Shown here one piece after another: positions 1-6,150 of a stretch of 11,070 bases of DNA. Source of the DNA: F1-20-MAGs119 sp040401695 (GTDB taxonomy: Bacteria; Actinomycetota; Acidimicrobiia; Acidimicrobiales; Ilumatobacteraceae); NCBI GenBank assembly GCA_040401695.1, contig JBBANY010000076.1, positions 1 through 11,070 on the forward strand, in the 5' to 3' direction. The position numbers and the translations under genes are program-made. Within the stretch, counting starts at the first letter, position 1. Each line of letters opens with the position of its first letter. The notes beneath the pieces were generated by a model. It was not told where the DNA came from. It saw nothing but the letters and a program-made list of their open reading frames with translations, and searched no databases.

Positions 1-180
1 TCTCCGGACCTGCGGCTCGCCTTCGTCGATCATGTGGGGCGACGCTGGGAACCCGAGCCCCTGCGTTGGATCGGTGTGAACGCGGGGCTGCGCCTTCCTG
101 TCGTGGCCGACGCCATCGAGTCCCGCTTGGGTCGGCCCGCGAAACGGCTCGTGAAGGTGATCGACCGACTCCTCGGATAG
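1..180 (+). CDS. C-terminal fragment of a probable FAD-dependent oxidoreductase (DAO-like)
   Basis: Only the last 59 codons and the TAG stop are in the window; the frame is open from base 1, so the gene begins upstream. The peptide contains WEPEPLRWIGVNAGLR followed by an Arg/Lys-rich tail ending in KVIDRLLG. From memory, a Trp-Glu-Pro-Glu-Pro-Leu-Arg-Trp segment followed by an 'A..AE...GRP' helix is typical of the extreme C-terminus of FAD-dependent amine/glycine oxidase-like proteins in actinobacteria. The FAD-binding GxGxxG region that would prove it lies outside the window. The downstream amidohydrolase starts 10 bases after the stop, so the two may be co-transcribed. An oxidase of amino or imino groups would fit beside an N-acyl-D-amino-acid deacylase homologue, but this is inference from position only. 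It could be another family altogether. Confidence 0.5.
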   Translation, partial: SPDLRLAFVDHVGRRWEPEPLRWIGVNAGLRLPVVADAIESRLGRPAKRLVKVIDRLLG

Positions 181-183
181 TTT
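178..183 (+). promoter_or_regulatory. Possible -10 hexamer (TAGTTT) before the amidohydrolase
   Basis: TAGTTT fits TAnnnT and lies 7 bases before the ATG at 191. That is the same placement as the stronger examples at 2711, 3713, 5600, 6139 and 7148. It overlaps the TAG stop of the preceding gene, so its first three bases are constrained for another reason. The match may be coincidence and the gene may simply be read through from upstream. Confidence 0.25.
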
Positions 184-190
184 TTCGCCC

Positions 191-1942
191 ATGCATGACA
201 TCGTGATCAGCGGGGCAACAATCGTCGACGGCACCGGCGCACCGGCCTTCATGGGCGACGTTGCGGTCACGGACGGCATCATCACGCAGGTCGGTGGTCG
301 CGCGGAGGGTACGGCCAAGCGACGTCTCGATGCCGAAGGCATGACACTCACCCCCGGTTGGGTCGACGTGCACACGCATTACGACGGCCAGGTCACATGG
401 GACGAAGACCTCGAACCCTCGGCCACGAACGGTGTCACAACACTCGTGATGGGAAATTGCGGCGTCGGGTTCGCGCCCGTGCGACCCGGCCAGGAAGCAC
501 CACTGATCGAATTGATGGAGGGGGTCGAAGACATTCCCGGCAGCGCGCTCGCCGAGGGAATTCCGTGGGGTGCGTGGGAGACGTTCCCGCAGTACCTCGA
601 CTACCTCGCGACACGTCGATACTCGATCGACATCGGCACGCAGATTGCACACGGGGCCCTGCGCTTCTACTCGATGGGTCAGCGTGGTGTCGACAACCTC
701 GACGCGACACCCGATGAAATCGCAACCATGGCGCGCATCGTCGGCGAAGCGATGAAAGCAGGTGCTCTCGGCTTTTCGACATCACGCACCATCGGACATC
801 GCTCCTTGTCCGGTAGTCCTGTTCCCGGAACCTTTGCGGCCGACGGTGAATTGATGGCGATCGCGTCGGCAATGGGGCGCGGCGTGTTCGAGGCGATTCC
901 CGCCGGCACCGTCGGTGCCCTCGAGGCACTCGGTGGCGAACGTGCCAAGCCGGTCGAAGAAGTGATGATGCTCGCCGAGGTGTCGCGGACGAGTGGCCGA
1001 CCCATCACGTTCACCACGATCCAAATCGCCGAGGATGTCGATCACTGGCGCGAGGTACTCGACACCGTTTCGTACGAGAATGCGAAGGGCGCCAAATTGA
1101 GGCCGCAGATCGCACCACGCGCGGTCACGGTGATGACGAGTCTCGGTACCTATCACATGTTCATGCGCAAGGCCACATACCTGCGCGAGCTCGCTCATCT
1201 GCCACTCGCCGACCGTGTCCGCGAGATGCGCAAGCCGGAGATGAAGGCCGCCGTTCTTGCCGATCGCAGCGTCCCCTCGGAGAACGCCGGTTCGATGCAG
1301 GCGGTCGTCGGTCTGTACGCGCGCGCACTCAATGCCACGTTCCCGCTCAACTTCCCCATCGACTACGAGCCGACGCGCGAGGAATCGGTCGTCGGTCGCG
1401 CCCGCGCATTGGGAGTGAGTGCGGAATCACTGATGTACGACCTTCTCCTCGAAAACGAAGGGCGTGCGTTCTACGCAATATTCGGATCGAACTTCGCCAA
1501 GGCGAATCTCGACGCCAGCCACGAGATGCTCCTCCATCCCGACACGGTCACCGGACTGTCCGATGCCGGCGCACACGTCAACTTCATCTGCGACTGCACG
1601 ATGCCGACGTTCCACCTCACGCACTGGGTGCGTGACCGCTCGCGGGGTCCGCGACTCGGGCTCGAATTCGCCGTCAACAAGCTGTCGAAGACGAACGCCG
1701 ATTTGTACGGGCTGACCGACCGCGGGTCGATCGAGGTTGGCAAGCGCGCCGACCTGAACGTCATCGACTTCGACAACCTGACGATTCAGGCACCCTTCGT
1801 GCGCCACGACCTGCCCGCCGGTGGGTCGCGCGTCCTGCAGCCGTCGACGGGTTACAAAGCGACGATGGTCAACGGTGTCATCACGCGCTTCGACGACAGC
1901 GACACGGGTGAACGGCCCGGTCGTCTTGTTCGCAGTCGCTGA
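191..1942 (+). CDS. D-aminoacylase-like amidohydrolase (Amidohydro_3 type)
   Basis: This 583-residue cytoplasmic protein (no signal peptide) belongs to the urease-related amidohydrolase superfamily and is nearest to N-acyl-D-amino-acid deacylases, which hydrolyse N-acyl-D-amino acids to a carboxylate and a D-amino acid. The N-terminal beta-sandwich strand reads DIVISGATIVDGTGAP. The metal motif HTHYDGQ gives H61 and H63. GNCGVGFAP gives C90, the position of the bridging cysteine in D-aminoacylase. AHGALR (H154) and SDAGAH (D458, H462) are also conserved, and the C-terminal sandwich returns with GSIEVGKRADLNVID. The two strands that carry zinc-binding histidines in characterised D-aminoacylases read FEAIPAG (233-239) and ITFTTIQI (272-279) and contain no histidine, so the metal site may differ and the substrate is uncertain. 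There is no clear Shine-Dalgarno sequence. The start was chosen because the conserved first strand begins at once after the Met. Confidence 0.85.
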   Translation: MHDIVISGATIVDGTGAPAFMGDVAVTDGIITQVGGRAEGTAKRRLDAEGMTLTPGWVDVHTHYDGQVTWDEDLEPSATNGVTTLVMGNCGVGFAPVRPGQEAPLIELMEGVEDIPGSALAEGIPWGAWETFPQYLDYLATRRYSIDIGTQIAHGALRFYSMGQRGVDNLDATPDEIATMARIVGEAMKAGALGFSTSRTIGHRSLSGSPVPGTFAADGELMAIASAMGRGVFEAIPAGTVGALEALGGERAKPVEEVMMLAEVSRTSGRPITFTTIQIAEDVDHWREVLDTVSYENAKGAKLRPQIAPRAVTVMTSLGTYHMFMRKATYLRELAHLPLADRVREMRKPEMKAAVLADRSVPSENAGSMQAVVGLYARALNATFPLNFPIDYEPTREESVVGRARALGVSAESLMYDLLLENEGRAFYAIFGSNFAKANLDASHEMLLHPDTVTGLSDAGAHVNFICDCTMPTFHLTHWVRDRSRGPRLGLEFAVNKLSKTNADLYGLTDRGSIEVGKRADLNVIDFDNLTIQAPFVRHDLPAGGSRVLQPSTGYKATMVNGVITRFDDSDTGERPGRLVRSR

Positions 1943-1962
1943 CCGCGACCTCGCGATCACAC

Positions 1963-2700
1963 CTACTGAACGAGCGTCAGGCCACCGTCGACGACGAAAA
2001 TCTGTCCCGTCGCATACCGGCTGCGTAGAAGACCAAGCGTCGCTTCCGCGCAGTCCTCGGGAGTCCCCGAACGCTTGAGTGGGGCGATGGCCTTGATGGC
2101 TTCGTGCTGCTGACCCCAGTCAGCGGTCCACGGTGTCGCAATGAGACCCGGAGCAACGGCATTCACCCGCACGGGCCAGCAACTCTTTGCCATCAGTTTC
2201 GTCATCTGGTTCAGGGCGGCCTTCGTCATCGAGTAGGCCATCGAACTACCCATCTGCCGGACTCCGGCAACGGACGTGATGTTCACGATGTTGCCGTCTT
2301 CTGACTTCTTCAGGTGCGGGACGGCAATCTTGCTCAACCACCACGTGCCGTAGACATTCACCTCGAAGGTCTTCATGAAGATTTCGTCGGTGAGAGCGTC
2401 GAGGTCGTGGTGCGGGATCGGGGTGGTCCATCCGGCGTTGTTCACCAGAATGTCGAGACGACCGAACTTCGCCACCGTCTCATCGATCAGTCGCTCGCAG
2501 TCGTCCTTCTTTGAAATGTCGCCCTTCATGTACACCGCGCCGTTGCCGATGGACTTTGCAACCGCGGTCCCGGCTTCGACTGACGAAGCGGAGTTGACGA
2601 CAACCGTCGCGCCCGCTTCGCCGAGTCGGCGCGCAATCGCCTCACCGATGCCACTGGACGAGCCGGTGACGATTGCTACTTTGCCCGTGAATTCAGCCAT
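1963..2700 (-). CDS. Classical short-chain dehydrogenase/reductase
   Basis: This 245-residue protein has the full set of classical SDR motifs, so it should be an active NAD(P)(H)-dependent oxidoreductase. The cofactor loop TGSSSGIG is at 12-19, NNAG at 87-90, the structural Asn at 115 (FEVNVYG), and the catalytic residues are S143, Y156 and K160 (YSMTK). VNAVAPGLIATP at 179-190 is the usual PG segment, and the chain ends with the common VVDGGLTL. The residue after the second strand is Asn36 rather than Asp, and no Arg follows the glycine loop directly, so cofactor preference is unclear. The substrate cannot be inferred; FabG-like 3-oxoacyl reductases and many catabolic alcohol dehydrogenases share this pattern. 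The gene ends 20 bases from the convergent amidohydrolase and diverges from the hydrolase at 2724. Its ATG is preceded by TAACGT at 6 bases and not by a Shine-Dalgarno sequence. Confidence 0.9.
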   Translation of the reverse strand: MAEFTGKVAIVTGSSSGIGEAIARRLGEAGATVVVNSASSVEAGTAVAKSIGNGAVYMKGDISKKDDCERLIDETVAKFGRLDILVNNAGWTTPIPHHDLDALTDEIFMKTFEVNVYGTWWLSKIAVPHLKKSEDGNIVNITSVAGVRQMGSSMAYSMTKAALNQMTKLMAKSCWPVRVNAVAPGLIATPWTADWGQQHEAIKAIAPLKRSGTPEDCAEATLGLLRSRYATGQIFVVDGGLTLVQ

Positions 2701-2706
2701 GCCGAG

Positions 2707-2712
2707 ACGTTA
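2707..2712 (-). promoter_or_regulatory. -10 hexamer (TAACGT) of the SDR gene
   Basis: Read on the minus strand, TAACGT is followed by six bases (CTCGGC) and then the SDR ATG. This is where a -10 would lie if transcription started at the A of the ATG, giving a leaderless mRNA. Its first two bases, TA, are also the TA of the opposite-facing hexamer at 2711-2716. No good -35 is visible. Confidence 0.5.
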
Positions 2713-2716
2713 CTGT
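2711..2716 (+). promoter_or_regulatory. -10 hexamer (TACTGT) of the alpha/beta hydrolase gene
   Basis: TACTGT matches TAnnnT and ends 7 bases before the ATG at 2724, so the transcript would start at or beside the start codon. No Shine-Dalgarno sequence is present in the 23-base gap. A weak -35 candidate, GTGAAT at 2687-2692, lies 18 bases upstream inside the divergent SDR gene. The hexamer overlaps the minus-strand -10 by the shared TA at 2711-2712. Confidence 0.5.
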
Positions 2717-2723
2717 TCCCGTC

Positions 2724-3635
2724 ATGGCCGTCGGACACGTCAATCTTGCACTGCGTGACGAATCACGCGCGGGTCGCACCCTCACAACCGAGGTGTGGTA
2801 TCCAACGAACGACACCACCGGTGTGACAACACGGTACGACCTGCTTCCCGGCGTCGGGTTCGACTCACCGTGCGCCATCGAGTCCGCGGCACCGGCTCCC
2901 GGTTCCCATCCGGTGGTCGTGTGGTCGCACGGCAGAACCGGCTTGCGACACATCTACACAAAACTGTGCGAAGGTCTCGCGACAAGTGGCTATGTCGTGG
3001 TGTCGGCCGACCATACGGGTGACACCCTCTTCGACTGGCTCACCGGCGCCAACGTCGACGATGAAACGAACGAGCGCCAGCGCCTCGGCGACGTTTCCTT
3101 TCTGATCGACGCCCTCGTCGATGGTCGCATCGGGACGAACCTGTCGTCGGTGGTCGACCCGGAGCGTGTCTTCGTTGCCGGTCACAGTTACGGCGGCTTG
3201 ACCGCGATCATCAGCACGACGGGAATCCACGGCTTGACCGGTGACCCACGGGTTCGTGCGGTCGCGGGTTTGCAGGCCTACACCCGCACCTTGCCGGCGG
3301 AACTCGTCGATGCAATCAATGTTCCGACGATGCTCCTCGTCGGGCTTGGTGATCTCACGACGCCACCGTCGACGGACGCCGACCCGATGTGGACGCTCCT
3401 CTCGGCGCGCAACGGGTACCACCGACGTGTCGACCTCGCTGATGGAGGCCACCAAGCGTGCAGCGACTTTGCGTATTACATGGAGGTACTGCCGTCGATT
3501 CCCGTCGTGCCGCAGATCGTGGTCGAGTATCTGCAGTCGATTGCCGCCGAGTCACCCGCGGGTTTCACCGCCACATGGCGAGCCACCCTCGAAACGCAGA
3601 TCGCCGAGGTTTCGCGCTTCTTTGCCGCCGTTTAG
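2724..3635 (+). CDS. Alpha/beta hydrolase, PAF-acetylhydrolase/dienelactone hydrolase-like
   Basis: This 303-residue serine hydrolase resembles the plasma/intracellular II platelet-activating-factor acetylhydrolase group and related esterases. The strand-loop VVVWSHG (64-70) supplies the oxyanion-hole HG. The nucleophile elbow is GHSYGG (153-158) with Ser155. The likely acid is Asp210 in LVGLGDLTTPP, and the likely base is His243 in DGGHQACSDF. The N-terminus (VNLALRDESRAGRTLTTEVWYP) matches the 'D..R.R.l...vWYP' opening common in this group, which supports the ATG at 2724. There is no signal peptide or lipobox, so it should be cytoplasmic. The substrate is unknown; an ester or short acyl group is the reasonable expectation. 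It is transcribed alone, from a promoter that interlocks with that of the divergent SDR gene, so the two may be co-expressed. Confidence 0.82.
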   Translation: MAVGHVNLALRDESRAGRTLTTEVWYPTNDTTGVTTRYDLLPGVGFDSPCAIESAAPAPGSHPVVVWSHGRTGLRHIYTKLCEGLATSGYVVVSADHTGDTLFDWLTGANVDDETNERQRLGDVSFLIDALVDGRIGTNLSSVVDPERVFVAGHSYGGLTAIISTTGIHGLTGDPRVRAVAGLQAYTRTLPAELVDAINVPTMLLVGLGDLTTPPSTDADPMWTLLSARNGYHRRVDLADGGHQACSDFAYYMEVLPSIPVVPQIVVEYLQSIAAESPAGFTATWRATLETQIAEVSRFFAAV

Positions 3636-3724
3636 CGGTTGGGCCCGTTCGTTCATCCGGTCCCGGCCATTCATCGGGTTTCCACCCTGTTCACAGCGGG
3701 CCGGGAATCTTCTAGAGTTCGGGC
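3636..3724 (+). promoter_or_regulatory. 89-base intergenic region with repeats and a strong promoter
   Basis: The region contains a near-consensus promoter: TTCACA (3690-3695, five of six matches to TTGACA), a 17-base spacer, then TAGAGT (3713-3718), which ends 6 bases before the ATG at 3725. Around it lie an 8-base perfect inverted repeat, TCCCGGCC (3661-3668) with GGCCGGGA (3699-3706), and a near-perfect 9-base direct repeat, TTCATCCGG (3652-3660) and TTCATCGGG (3670-3678), offset by 18 bases. The right arm of the inverted repeat sits between the -35 and the -10, where a bound repressor would block RNA polymerase. The 30-base loop and the absence of a T-run argue against an intrinsic terminator. 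Confidence 0.6.
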
Positions 3725-4312
3725 ATGACACGCCTGCGCAAACTGTCGGTTGAAGAACTCCCCGAGGACATCCGCAAGATGTCACGGGCCGACGACAAGA
3801 CCCCGCTCGAACTTGGTCTCACGCGCATCTTTGCGCACGCCCCCGAAATGACGAAGGGGATGTCGGCCTTCGCCGCATCACTGAAGATTCACCGCACGCT
3901 GCCGCCGCGCCTCATCGAACTCGTTCGTCTGCGTGTCGCCTTCCACAACCAGTGCCGTAGTTGCATGGCCATTCGCTATCCCGATGCTCTCGCCGACGGT
4001 CTGAACGAAGATCTCGTCTGCTCGCTGGAAAAACCGATGGAGGCCGACGGACTCACCGAGCGCGAGCGGGTCGCCATTCGTTTCGGCGAGCTCTTCGCGA
4101 CGAACCATCTCGCCATCGACGACGCTTACTACGACCTCTTGAAGCAGCACTTCACTGAGGCAGAGATCGTCGAACTCGGTTTCAACGTCGCTCTCTTCGT
4201 GGGCATCGGACGCTTCGCGGCAACCCTCAACATGATCGAGGAACTGCCCGAGCGATTCCAAGAACCCGGCGAAGTGGTCCCGTGGGGATCCGACGCCGTC
4301 ATCATGCGCTGA
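3725..4312 (+). CDS. Carboxymuconolactone decarboxylase/AhpD-like protein
   Basis: This 195-residue all-helical protein belongs to the CMD/AhpD superfamily, whose members include alkylhydroperoxidase D, peroxiredoxin-like reductases and gamma-carboxymuconolactone decarboxylase. The signature is RLIELVRLRVAFHNQCRSC at 62-80. Glu65 is followed after 11 residues by Cys77, then CxxC with Cys80, the same spacing as the AhpD active site. The His that normally lies four residues after the second Cys is Arg84 here, so the AhpD proton relay is incomplete. A second conserved helix, TERERVAIRFGELFATNH (111-128), is typical of actinobacterial CMD proteins. Thiol-disulfide or peroxide chemistry is likely, but the substrate cannot be named. 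It lacks a Shine-Dalgarno sequence and has its own promoter. It ends 16 bases from the convergent secreted-protein gene. Confidence 0.85.
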   Translation: MTRLRKLSVEELPEDIRKMSRADDKTPLELGLTRIFAHAPEMTKGMSAFAASLKIHRTLPPRLIELVRLRVAFHNQCRSCMAIRYPDALADGLNEDLVCSLEKPMEADGLTERERVAIRFGELFATNHLAIDDAYYDLLKQHFTEAEIVELGFNVALFVGIGRFAATLNMIEELPERFQEPGEVVPWGSDAVIMR

Positions 4313-4318
4313 CGCGCA
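4305..4318. other. Small GC hairpin at a convergent gene junction
   Basis: TGCGC (4305-4309) and GCGCA (4314-4318) pair perfectly around a TGAC tetraloop that contains the TGA stop of the CMD gene. It spans most of the 16-base gap between two convergent genes and reads alike from both strands. There is no T-run, so an intrinsic terminator is not established. Confidence 0.3.
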
Positions 4319-4328
4319 CCAGCCGCCC

Positions 4329-5516
4329 TCAGCCCAGCGTCACCGATTGGGTGGCGCGAATCTTGCCGCACGCGGCGACGAGCGTCAGTACGGCACCGGG
4401 TCGGGCCGACAGAGCCTTGCGTGCGCCGTCGTACTGCTTCTTCGAGACGGTGAGCGTCGGCATGACACCGTTCGTGGACGACGTGACATTGGCGATGAGC
4501 GCGGACTTCTTTCCGCGAGCAACCGAATAAGCGCACTTCGCTTTCCGGGGTCCGTTGGCTGCGATCAACGATCCAACCGACAGCTTCGACGAACCATCTG
4601 CTGCGATGGTGGGCTGCACGATGTCGACACGTGTTCCACCCGGCACGAAGTCGATCTTCATGGTTCCTTCTCTCGACACTGCACCAGGCACAACTCGACT
4701 TGCACGAACCGACGACTTGCCGATCGCCTGTTGCAAGGTCGCAAGATTCGTGTTCATCGAGTTCATCGTGAACGACGGCTTCAGCGTGTACGTGCCTTTT
4801 CCGGTGTATCCGGCCAACTTTCCGGAGGTCGACGTAACGGTGACCGCGGCGGTGACCGACAGTGGAACGCACGACATCTGGGTGTCTCCGGTGCATGCAT
4901 CCGACTTCGTCGTACCGACGTCGGCGACACCATCGACTGACCCCGTGACCGAGGTGCCGTCGCCAAAGTTCGCGGACATCGAGCATGTCATCGGAACTCC
5001 CCTGTCGGCGGATTTCACCGCCACGAGAGCACCGCGTGGGAGGGCAAGTCCGATGCTGAGATCGGCTTGAATACCGAGCTCCTGCTTGAAGGTGCACTTC
5101 AATGCAAACGTTCCGGTCAACCCGAGCGCTGCGTTGGTCACGGTTCCCGTGATCGCCTTCTCGGCGCCAGACAACGACAATGTCGCCGTGCATGTCATCG
5201 CGACGAGCGAATCGTTCTTTGCCTTCAGTTCGTCGGCAACCGCAAGTGCCTTCCTCAGGTCGGATGCGGGAAGCGTGAGCGTGTCGCCCGGCTTCAACTC
5301 GGTGATGTTGCTCGATCCGACATTGCACGGAGTCGACGACAATCCAGCGAGGTCGGCAAGCGCAGGTCCGAGATCGACGGTTGGCACAAAATCTCCGACC
5401 CCGGCCGGAAGAGGAGATGTGGCGGTCGCACTGACAGCGGGAACACCCACCGCACACATGGCAGAAGCACAAACGACCGAAACACGGATAGCGAGTGGGA
5501 AACGACGAACTTTCAT
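4329..5516 (-). CDS. Secreted protein of unknown function with eight cysteines
   Basis: I do not recognise this 395-residue protein. It begins with a clear Sec signal peptide: a basic start (MKVRRF), a hydrophobic core through about residue 29, and likely cleavage near AVSATA (27-32). There is no convincing lipobox. The mature chain is rich in Thr, Ser, Ala, Val and Gly with alternating beta-like patterns. It carries eight cysteines (64, 109, 141, 178, 208, 216, 328, 383), an even number that fits extracellular disulfides. No LPxTG motif or C-terminal membrane anchor is seen. A first half rich in 'TxTxSLSG/TGTV' strands (about 65-245) is followed by a basic linker and a second region (about 285-395). 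The ATG at 5516 was chosen over an in-frame TTG at 5537 because a strong Shine-Dalgarno sequence lies just before it and the signal peptide then starts correctly. The divergent MarR-type gene may regulate it. Confidence 0.8.
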   Translation of the reverse strand: MKVRRFPLAIRVSVVCASAMCAVGVPAVSATATSPLPAGVGDFVPTVDLGPALADLAGLSSTPCNVGSSNITELKPGDTLTLPASDLRKALAVADELKAKNDSLVAMTCTATLSLSGAEKAITGTVTNAALGLTGTFALKCTFKQELGIQADLSIGLALPRGALVAVKSADRGVPMTCSMSANFGDGTSVTGSVDGVADVGTTKSDACTGDTQMSCVPLSVTAAVTVTSTSGKLAGYTGKGTYTLKPSFTMNSMNTNLATLQQAIGKSSVRASRVVPGAVSREGTMKIDFVPGGTRVDIVQPTIAADGSSKLSVGSLIAANGPRKAKCAYSVARGKKSALIANVTSSTNGVMPTLTVSKKQYDGARKALSARPGAVLTLVAACGKIRATQSVTLG

Positions 5517-5520
5517 GAAT

Positions 5521-5532
5521 CTCCCTTTCCTT
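5521..5532 (-). promoter_or_regulatory. Shine-Dalgarno sequence of the secreted-protein gene
   Basis: On the minus strand AAGGAAAGGGAG ends 4 bases before the ATG at 5516, and its GGGAG part is well spaced for ribosome binding. This is the only textbook Shine-Dalgarno in the window and it settles the start. AATAAT (minus strand, 5542-5537) just upstream matches TATAAT at five of six positions and is a possible -10, giving a leader of roughly 14 bases. No good -35 was found. Confidence 0.65.
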
Positions 5533-5596
5533 ACCAATTATTCAACTGCCAAAAGCAACGTTTTCGGCACTGCGATACGACTCGGGAGATGCGTTT

Positions 5597-5605
5597 CGCT
5601 AGCGT
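5597..5605 (+). promoter_or_regulatory. -10 hexamer (TAGCGT) of the MarR gene with overlapping palindrome
   Basis: TAGCGT (5600-5605) ends 7 bases before the ATG at 5613, the leaderless spacing seen elsewhere in the window. The perfect 8-base palindrome CGCTAGCG (5597-5604) covers five of its six bases. A regulator bound there would occlude the -10, so autoregulation by the MarR-type product is plausible but unproven. GAGGA at 5607-5611 is only one base from the ATG, too close to act as a Shine-Dalgarno. Confidence 0.45.
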
Positions 5606-5612
5606 TGAGGAC

Positions 5613-6134
5613 ATGAACAGCACCCCCCAGCCATCCAAGCAAGTGGTTTCGGTGCCCACCGAGACGCACGTTCCCGACATCGACGTTCTTGCGAGTATCG
5701 GTTTCTCTTGGCGCGAGTTGCGACGCGGCGCAGTCGCCGACCGTCTGCGCGACAAGTTGTTCGGAGAGGGTGACTCGGCGCTTGATCCGGGCCAGGTCGA
5801 CACGCTCGATCTACTCGTCGAGCGCGAAAGCTGGCGCATGGGTGACTTGGCTGAGGCGTTGCGCGTCGACCCTTCGACGGCGACCCGCGCCATTCAGCGT
5901 CTCGAAAAACTTGACCTCGCCCGACGCAGTGCCCTTCCGAGCGACGGTCGCGTCGTCACGGTCAGTGCGACTGCAGCAGGTCGTGAGCGTCACGCCATCA
6001 TCGGTGAGCGTCGTCTGAAGGCCATGAGCCAAATTCTCAGCCGGTTCTCCGCCGAGGAACTGGTCGTACTTGCGGATCTGCTCGATCGATTCGTCAAGTC
6101 GATCGACGAAGTCGCCGTCACCTTCGAGCCCTGA
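5613..6134 (+). CDS. MarR-type winged-helix transcriptional regulator
   Basis: This 173-residue protein has the MarR layout: an N-terminal dimerisation helix (about 34-52), a winged helix-turn-helix (about 60-125), and C-terminal helices (about 133-166). The recognition helix is DPSTATRAIQRLEKL (86-100). It is followed by a wing with LPSDGRVVTVSAT (108-120), where the Asp-Gly-Arg is the family's usual DxR. No cysteine is present, so thiol-based redox sensing of the OhrR type is unlikely. The frame is open for 182 codons upstream, but the ATG at 5613 is preferred: the extension lies antisense to the secreted-protein gene and has an Arg/Cys-rich composition, and a -10 hexamer lies directly before 5613. 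MarR proteins usually repress themselves and a divergent neighbour, which here is the secreted-protein gene. The ligand is unknown. Confidence 0.9.
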   Translation: MNSTPQPSKQVVSVPTETHVPDIDVLASIGFSWRELRRGAVADRLRDKLFGEGDSALDPGQVDTLDLLVERESWRMGDLAEALRVDPSTATRAIQRLEKLDLARRSALPSDGRVVTVSATAAGRERHAIIGERRLKAMSQILSRFSAEELVVLADLLDRFVKSIDEVAVTFEP

Positions 6135-6138
6135 TCGC

Positions 6139-6144
6139 TAGAGT
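6139..6144 (+). promoter_or_regulatory. -10 hexamer (TAGAGT) of the tilS operon
   Basis: TAGAGT ends 6 bases before the ATG at 6151, within the 16 bases that follow the MarR stop codon. It is identical to the hexamers at 3713-3718 and 7148-7153. A weak -35 candidate, GTCACC (6117-6122), is 16 bases upstream inside the MarR gene. With no Shine-Dalgarno sequence in the gap, the transcript is probably leaderless. Confidence 0.55.
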
Positions 6145-6150
6145 GAAGCC

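Noticed and set aside
3636..3724. Intrinsic terminator formed by the TCCCGGCC/GGCCGGGA repeat
   Set aside because: The loop would be 30 bases, no T-run follows, and the right arm lies within the promoter of the next gene.
4129..5472. A 447-codon open frame on the minus strand overlapping the secreted-protein gene and the CMD gene
   Set aside because: Its product is crowded with Arg, Cys and His, has no recognisable motif, and lies out of frame with a gene that has a clear signal peptide and Shine-Dalgarno. It is a shadow frame of GC-rich DNA.
5517..5537. TTG start at 5537 for the secreted protein
   Set aside because: It would translate the strong Shine-Dalgarno sequence and put extra residues ahead of a normal signal peptide; ATG at 5516 fits both.
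5067..5612. A 182-codon N-terminal extension of the MarR gene
   Set aside because: The extension is antisense to the secreted-protein gene, has shadow-type composition, and a -10 hexamer lies directly before the ATG at 5613.
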